NCBI GenBank assembly: GCA_028554795.2
Contig: CM068825.1
Location: 159,135,553-159,199,552, forward strand
Origin: Sinohyriopsis cumingii
Lineage: Eukaryota; Mollusca; Bivalvia; Unionida; Unionidae
Length of the DNA: 64,000 nucleotides
Reading direction: 5' to 3'
Under the pieces are notes generated by a model. The model had not been told where the DNA came from, ran no database searches, and worked only from the letters and a program-made list of their open reading frames with translations. This document shows, piece after piece, positions 57,568 through 64,000 of this stretch (position 1 is its first letter; each line of letters begins with the position of its first letter). Both the position numbers and the translations under genes were made by a program.

Positions 57568-60500
57568 CTGAAAGAGTAAAACAGTTTGTCACTTTACGGA
57601 GAATCTGACTTTAAACTATGGACAATTTCAAAACTATTGATCATACTTCCGCAATCATTTAGGACTCCTCTCATGACTGCAACATTTGACAAAATGTTCA
57701 TGGCAACAGGCCAGCTATCAAGTATATACTAGTAAATACATTTTTTAAAAACTCATGTTAGGTCAATACCTTTAGTCATGTTAAATTGACTAAGGAAACA
57801 AATAAAGTCAGTTTCTGAGTATCAGTTAATTAAATAAGGAGTGTTCTTTTTCCCGTGATACTGGTTTAATGACATTTCCTACAAAAATTATATACTTACT
57901 CAGTTATAACAATTTGTATTCATGCTGATAAATTCAAGGAGTAATTAGCAAAGATGAATGATTGTTTGGCAAAGTTCAAGGAGTATTTGGCAAGTTCAAG
58001 GAATATTGGGCACAGTTCAAGGAGTTTTTGGCAAAGTTCAATGAGTATTTTGCAAAGTTCAAGAGTCAAGCAACTTTTGGCATAGTTCAAGGAATCTTTA
58101 GCACAGTTTAAGGTGTTTTTCAACAAATTAAAGACTTGTCAAGCATAAAACTAATTTTAAAATTCATTCAGTTTTCAAGGTAACCTAACTCAAAGATATT
58201 GCATGAGCAATTTGATCATGTCAAGGTTATGCCTGCTGACATAAAATTTTATTAATAAAATAAAAGTATTTAAACATAGGTCACAACAACAAACTTAAGG
58301 CATGCATTCAGACATTTAACATCACATTGTAAATAATATCATTCTAGACTTTTCAGCGAGAACTGACTATTGTGCTGCATTTACAGATGAAATGAGGCAA
58401 ATTTATCAGCAAAATTAGTGCCATTGCATGCTTACTCTCAATCAGTTCCAGAAACTCTTTTATATTGGAGAAAAGCTTTTCCTCCTTTTCTCGTCTGTCA
58501 TCAGACCATGAATACTCAGGCTCAATCATCGATATTAAGTCCTTTGCTAAAATTTCCTCCTTTTTGTACTCCAGAATACTACACAGGAATGGTTTCCTTC
58601 TCATCAGCCCAAGAAACTGAGAAGAGATATGAAATACAGGGATTGTATATGCTCACTTATCAGTTGAGTCCAACTGCAAACTGCACAGACCCTGATCTGC
58701 CATTGAATAATACACCTGCAAATCTGACTTTTTGCATTTTGTTAGGTTTAATCAGTAGAACAAAGAATGTTGGCCCTGACCTGCTGGGACATTATGCAAT
58801 AGCAGATCAGGGCCTATACTTTTTGCAGTTGGACCCAACATTTTGTGGAAAATGTTATCATTCAAAATAGTGAATATAACATGAAAAGTTTGTTGCTACT
58901 ATCTGTTTTATAATGCAAAAACTATTACTATATCATCATGCATAATGATATCAAAAGGAAAGGAAATTTAAATACACTGGAACAATATAGGCAGTTTTTT
59001 TTAACTATATATGACACAATTATGATTACTTTTCCATAAATGACCTGCCTCCATAAGAATACTAAGTGGCTTTGTATAGAACAGTGGTTCTCAAAATAAA
59101 TTGGGCCAACGCCCCCTTGTTTATCCTCAGCACCCACTACCTCAACCCATAAAAAGACAAAATTCAGCATTACTGCCCCCTCGGTAATTCCACCACCCAC
59201 CAGGGGGTGGTACCACTTACTTGGGAACCACTGGTATAGAATATAAGTATAGTGACAGTGCTCACTGCAACTATGGTAGAGAACAAAATAGTGAAGGCTG
59301 GTAGCTGTGGTGTAGTTAGTAGTAGAAGTAACAGTAGCAGGAAGTGGAAATAGTTGTTAAAGATATTGCAGTTTTATGATTATAATGATGGTTATATAAA
59401 CATGTATAGAAATAATAATACATCATAGTATTCAAGTCCTTGAAGAAGCTGTTGAATTCCCATTTGCCTCGTAAGAACTGCAAAGTACATCGCACTGGCT
59501 TGTAAAAACTCCTCCTTGTTCTCCATTGTGATGAATAGTGGCAGTCCATCAATATCAAACCGCCACTCGCAGGAGTTTAATGCCTTTTGTAATGATTCAT
59601 TGTCTGATGCTTGCTGTACCTGAGAAAATGCAAGGCATGTTTATTTAATATTTAAGTTGTATGAAAATCAGCATGAGATTAGTCACGAGTTTTATATGAA
59701 AAAAATTACACATTTTCACCTAGTCTTTGTAACTGGTGTTTAGTCTGGCTAAAATTGCATCCTATAATGCAGACAAGTGGCAGTATGACAGCAGAAATGA
59801 GCCACTTTACCACAGGTTTTCCAAGTTCAAACATTCAGCCAAATTGCCACATTGCACATAACGACTGTTTGTAAATAAAACTTCAAAATTACAAGACCAC
59901 AACACTTAGTCCAGAAAAGAGTATTCAAATTCAAATAATATGCAGGATGTGTCATGGAATAAGGCAAGAAAATAATTTGGTATGCCAAAAGAACAATCTG
60001 GTTAATTAACTTCACAGATGCATACTGAGTTACCCAGGGTGGTTCATTTTTGTTTTGTGTGACTGAACAATACATGCATCTTATCATAGGTCACTCATGG
60101 TGAGATACTCATATAGCATGGCGTGCACGGGTACTTTACCCCTGATTGTGTGCATTTTTTTGCTGTATTTACAGGAGGCTTATTGTTCTATGCGACACAG
60201 TGATCCCTTGGATCTTGTCCAGGAGTGTTGACACTCTTACTTCAAACTACAGACATAGGGATAAGTGTAAAATTTTATACTAATCCAGTTTGTAAGCCTA
60301 TTTTTACAGTTTAAATGCCTTTCTTCAATTTACTGCCTTTATTTGTCATTCTGTGGGTTTAATACACTTAAAAAACAGTCACTATGTTACAATGTATTGC
60401 TTAGGGCTTTATTTGACATAAAACAATTTAGTAACATATATTTATAGATTTTTCTCTGTATTTTGTTTATTCCTTGTTATGACCTTCTTGATTTATTTAT

Positions 60501-63347
60501 AGCTTTCTGTATGTATTGATGGATGGATAGACAGATTGGCTAGAAGAACCAGTATGGTGAGGCTAGTATTTGTAGTGTGGCAGTGAAGCCATTTCAACCG
60601 AGAGTGTATCTGTTTCATGATGGGGATTGTTGAATATGAACGTATAATTCTGGAGAAGGATGAGGAATTATGATGTAATTTCTCAACTCTTGGATAAGAA
60701 CCATTACTTTGTGTAATGTATACAAGGACACATGGTTGTGAACCATATTTAATTTTCTTTGTAACACATGGTTATTTGAACCATACTTAATTTACTTTGT
60801 GGCTTTTGGTTGTGTGAACCATACATATTTTCCACTGTTATCATATGGTTGTGCAAATCACTTTTTTTAATGGCATTATATAGTTGTGAACCATACTTAT
60901 TTTATTTTGCATCATACAATTTTGTGTATCATACTCGTGTCTGTTCATTTGTCTCATGATTCCGTAAATCATATTCTTTTCATTGTGCACATTGTGAATG
61001 TGAGAACCACTCATTTTCTTGTCATACAAATGTGTATCTGTAACATGTTCAGTACAGTAGTATTGTATTATATGTAGTGGGTGGGTGTGTGAGTCAATTT
61101 GTGTATGTGTTGTAGTGAACATTTATTTTTGTTATGTTCATTTCATAAACTTTCATACCCTCACATCGTGTTGTGTTATCATTCAATCCAAGCATCCATT
61201 CAGTTTCAATCCTGTTACAGGACAACTAAAGGTTAATATTGGTTAACTATCCTATCATGTACAGCTAACTCTGAGGGACAGTTCATGTAGAATTTTGGTT
61301 TTAAGATCTCCAAAATAACATTTTAGTGCAGTTTCAAGATTTACCTGATATTATACAGGATTCATGAAGTTTCACTTCACTACAGTGTTTCATGCTGCAC
61401 ATAGACAATTCACCATAACCATTCATGATGTTTGCAATCAATTTCACAATAGCCATTCATGATGTTTGTAATCAATTTCACTATAGGCATTCCTGCTGTT
61501 TGTAATCAATTTCACTATAGCCATTCATGATGTTTGTAATCAATTTCACAATAGCCATTCATGATGTTTGTAATCAATTTCACTATAGCCATTCATGATG
61601 TTTGTAATCAATTTCACTATAGCCATTCATGATGTTTGTAATCAATTTCACTAAAGCCATTCATGCTGTTTGTAATCAATTTCACTATAGGCATTCATGC
61701 TGTTTGTAATCAATTTCACTATAGGCATTCATGCTGCACATTGTCAATTTCACTAAAGGCATTCATGCTGCACATTGTCAATTTCACTAAAGGCATTCAT
61801 GCTGCACATTGTCAATTTCACTATAGGCATTCATGCTGCACATTGTCAATTTCATTAAAGGCATTCATGCTGCACATTGTCAATTTCACTATAGGCATTC
61901 ATGCTGTTTGTAATCAATTTCACTATAACCATTCATGCTGCACATTGTTAATTTCACTAAAGGCATTCATGCTCCACATTGTCAATTTCACTATAGGCAT
62001 TCATGCTGCACAATGTCAATTTCACTATAGGCATTCATGCTGCACATTGTCAATTTCACTATAGACATTCATGCTGCACATTGTCAATTTCGCTATAGGC
62101 ATTCATGATGCACATTGTCAATTTCACTAAAGGCATTCATGCTGTTTGTAATCAATTTCACTATAGGCATTCATGATGTTTGTAATCAATTTCACTATAG
62201 ACATTCATGCTGCACATTGTCAATTTCACTATAGACATTCATGCTGCACATTGTCAATTTCACTATAGGCATTCATGCTGTACATGGTCAATTTCACTAA
62301 AGCCATTCATGATGTTTGTAATCAATTTCACTATAGGCATTCATGTTGTTTGTAATCAATTTCACTATAGCCATTCATGATGTTTGTAATCAATTTCACT
62401 AGCCATTCATGATGTTTGTAATCAATTTCACTAAAGCCATTCATGATGTTTGTAATCAATTTCACTATAGGCATTCATGCTGTGTGTTAACTGATTCCAC
62501 TACAGCTATTCATGATGCATTTAACTGATTTCACTAACTTAAAGGCCATTCATGTATGTATAATCAATTTTGCTATTGGCATTCATGCTGTGAAGGCAAT
62601 TTCACTACAGCCATTCGTGTATGTACTCAATCTTACTAAGGACATTTATGCTCTGTGTATTCCATTTATGAATTCCATTTATGCTCTGTGTATTCCATTT
62701 ATGCTCTGTGTACTTAATTTATGCTCTGTGTAATTAATTTATGCTCTGTGTAATTAATTTCACATAGGCCATTTACGATATGTGTAATAAATTTCACTAC
62801 TATGGGCATTCATGAGGTGTCTAATCAAATGCATGAAGGCCAATCAAGCCGAGTGTGTAATAGATTTTCAAACTTCATGAATTCTGAATGGTACAAAAAC
62901 TGCACCAATACAGGTGTTCCTCGTAACATGGTCATGAGCTTCAGGATAATTCTTTTTCTTAAAAATTAATTACATAAACGTTTGACTGCATTATTTAAGA
63001 CAAGTCAGCATTAGAAATATTGAAATGCACATGGAATTTGCTATCTTAATTGTCATTTTCAGAAAATTAAAAAGAGGAAAATTTTTCTAGTATTTTTGTA
63101 GCTCATTCTGAGCATGATTACAGTACCAGCTTTAGGGACTCCCTAATGATGACATCTGGTATGTCATCTACATTTGGCCTGGTGGACATTGGGTCCTTTA
63201 AAACACACTCCATGATGATTGGACTAAATATAGATGGTGGCTCTCCACCTTGCATAACTATAGTTGAAATCATCCTGCCAACATGCCGCAGCACACCTTC
63301 CCTTAGCTGACGGATATTATTACGTGGGATTAGTCCATTTGGCGTTT
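57263..63347 (-). CDS. Gene 2: HECT ubiquitin ligase, C-terminal four exons (5' part off window)
   Basis: Exons are 63347-63127, 59619-59422, 58616-58436 and 57567-57263, with phases 1-in/0, 0/0, 0/1 and 1 to stop, all consistent. About 300 residues of HECT N- and C-lobe are encoded. The first exon is a paralogue of gene 1 exon 12, same length and phase. No frameshift or internal stop is seen, so this copy looks functional at its C-terminus. Whether its missing N-terminus also carries TAZ1 and KIX cannot be seen. The gap between the two genes (32.7-57.3 kb) holds only repeats, so they are neighbouring tandem duplicates. Confidence 0.88.
57568..58435. other. Gene 2 last intron
   Basis: Contains a degenerate minisatellite of about 21 bp at 57935-58110 (AAGTTCAAGGAGTATTTGGC and variants, about eight copies). 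Confidence 0.75.
58436..58616 (-). CDS. Gene 2 HECT exon (end of N-lobe, hinge)
   Basis: 181 bp between CTTCTCAG and GTAAGC, phase 1 at the end. It encodes KKEEILAKDLISMIEPEYSW and KLFSNIKEFLELIE, charged helices that lead to the hinge. A MITE (58663-58839) ends 47 bases upstream of this acceptor. Confidence 0.85.
58663..58839. mobile_element. MITE with about 38-bp inverted ends
   Basis: The left end GTTGAGTCCAACTGCAAACT and the inverted right end GTTGGGTCCAACTGCAAAAA match, and both continue to CCCTGATCTGC. 177 bp without coding capacity. It lies in the gene 2 intron, 47 bases upstream of an exon acceptor. Confidence 0.8.
59082..59233. mobile_element. hAT-type MITE with perfect 8-bp target duplication
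   Basis: Ends are CAGTGGTTCTCAA and TTGGGAACCACTG. Flanks are GTATAGAA at 59074-59081 and 59234-59241, identical. The ends are the classic Charlie-like hAT terminus. 152 bp, in a gene 2 intron, 188 bases before the exon on the transcript's downstream side. Confidence 0.93.
59422..59619 (-). CDS. Gene 2 HECT exon (mid N-lobe)
   Basis: 198 bp, 66 codons, between TTCTCAG and GTATTA. It begins VQQASDNESLQKALNSCEWR and ends QMGIQQLLQGLEYYD, an amphipathic helical segment between the SIV.GG motif and the C-lobe. The GT right after the acceptor is part of the first codon (GTA), not a splice site. Confidence 0.85.
59620..61404. other. Gene 2 intron, with degenerate repeat
   Basis: No exon seen. At about 60725-61030 a degenerate unit of about 45 bp (TGGTTGTGAACCATACTTA) recurs six or seven times. 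Confidence 0.6.
61405..62500. repeat. 34-bp minisatellite, about 32 copies of two unit types
   Basis: Type A has CATTCATGATGTTTGTAATC and type B has CATTCATGCTGCACATTGTC; both end AATTTCACTATAGG or a variant. Type A runs fill the left and right ends and type B runs fill the centre. Degenerate copies continue to about 62840. It lies in a gene 2 intron. Confidence 0.96.
62841..63126. other. Gene 2 intron end
   Basis: AT-rich, nothing recognised. Confidence 0.6.
63127..63347 (-). CDS. Gene 2 HECT exon, paralogue of gene 1 exon 12
   Basis: Encodes TPNGLIPRNNIRQLREGV, then VGRMISTIVMQGGEPPSIFS and ends RESLKL. It aligns without gaps to the 408-628 exon, differing at scattered positions. Borders are TTCCCAG and GTACTG. 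Confidence 0.9.
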
Positions 63348-64000
63348 CTGGGAATAAAGAATAGAATAAAGTGTTAGCATTCTGATTAAAATTAGATCTC
63401 CACTGCTATACATGAAGATCTGACAGCAACTGCTTAGGGATCATGTTCTGGTAACCTATGTTATTACCCTATTCTCTACTCTTATCAACCAATCTGATGA
63501 AATCTTATATCATCGCATTTGGAGACTCAGCAATGTGAATGATGAGCATGAATGTGTACTGAATGAGTTGATTCACTTTCAGACTTTTGAAGCTGCATTT
63601 CCATTGGCTAATTCAAAGGTCACTAGAACATGACCCTTAAGCGGTCATCTTCAGATCTTCATGTAGGTCAGCAGAGATCTGATTTTAATCAGATTGCATT
63701 AAATACAAAATTATTACAGTGGGCATTAACATTGCATTTTCTGTCAAGCACTGACAACTTCTGAGAATTCAACAAAGATTAACAGTTGAGACAAGATCAA
63801 CAGTTACAAGAAAGGAACATTTATTTGTTGATTTCACACAGATAAACCTCCAGTACTTTACTGGAATAGTTGCCAAAATTAAGGTCTTTAGTTAAAAGAA
63901 AATACAGTTTCATTATGTACATAATATAAAGTAAGCTTTCATTGTTGTGATGAAATAAATGATCATGTGTTAAGATTCCCTCTTTTTTATTTTTTATTCC
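63348..64000. other. Gene 2 upstream intron
   Basis: No exon seen up to the right edge. GAAGATCTGA and TCAGATCTTC near 63413 and 63650 are parts of an inverted repeat with further matching flanks (TTAGGGATCATGTTCT against AGAACATGACCCTTAA), perhaps a MITE of about 250 bp. Confidence 0.5.

Noticed and set aside
61405..62840. CRISPR-like look of regular 34-bp repeats
   Set aside because: The units are directly adjacent with no unique spacers, in a eukaryotic intron; it is a minisatellite.

Overview
The window is nuclear DNA of an animal, most likely a marine mollusc. It has spliced genes with long repeat-filled introns, several tRNA-derived SINEs of the kind common in mollusc genomes, Polinton/Maverick remnants, DNA-transposon MITEs and many minisatellites. 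There are no bacterial-style operons, CRISPR arrays or RNA genes. The dominant genes are two head-to-tail HECT ubiquitin-ligase genes on the minus strand.

Gene 1 (32709 down to 408, running off the left edge) can be assembled by eye from 12 exons whose AG/GT borders and reading phases all fit, giving 800 codons in the window. In order, the protein has a CBP/p300-type TAZ1 zinc finger (exons 1-2), a Gln/Ser-rich linker, a CBP-type KIX domain (exons 4-6), a Ser-rich and mixed region, an acidic stretch, a ubiquitin-interacting motif (exon 10) and the first part of a HECT domain (exons 11-12). A coactivator-type docking module joined to a ubiquitin ligase is the most unusual thing in the window. 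Gene 2 (63347 down to 57263, starting beyond the right edge) supplies the last four HECT exons, including the active-site cysteine and the stop codon. Its first visible exon is a clear paralogue of gene 1 exon 12, so the two genes are tandem duplicates.

0-33 kb: gene 1. Intron 11 holds a decayed Polinton remnant (about 1.95-6.5 kb: fibre-like gene in an inverted duplication, coiled-coil proteins, DNA polymerase B fragment). Intron 6 holds a second, divergent remnant (about 14.6-19.85 kb: polymerase B N-terminal half, small virion-type ORFs, parvovirus-VP1-like phospholipase A2, retroviral-type integrase with a chromodomain-like tail). Long (TA)n arrays and a SINE lie in other introns.

33-44 kb: no convincing host gene. 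It carries a SINE, a degenerate repeat of about 150 bp, and three terminal-inverted-repeat elements, one with a clear 8-bp target duplication.

44-57 kb and 60-63 kb: a minisatellite-rich domain with repeat units of 19, 25, 34, 36, 42, 45, 45 and 56 bp. The largest array has about 43 copies of a 45-bp unit, which keeps four reading frames open without being a gene. A LINE reverse-transcriptase pseudogene, SINEs and MITEs are mixed in. Gene 2's last exons lie at 57-63 kb.
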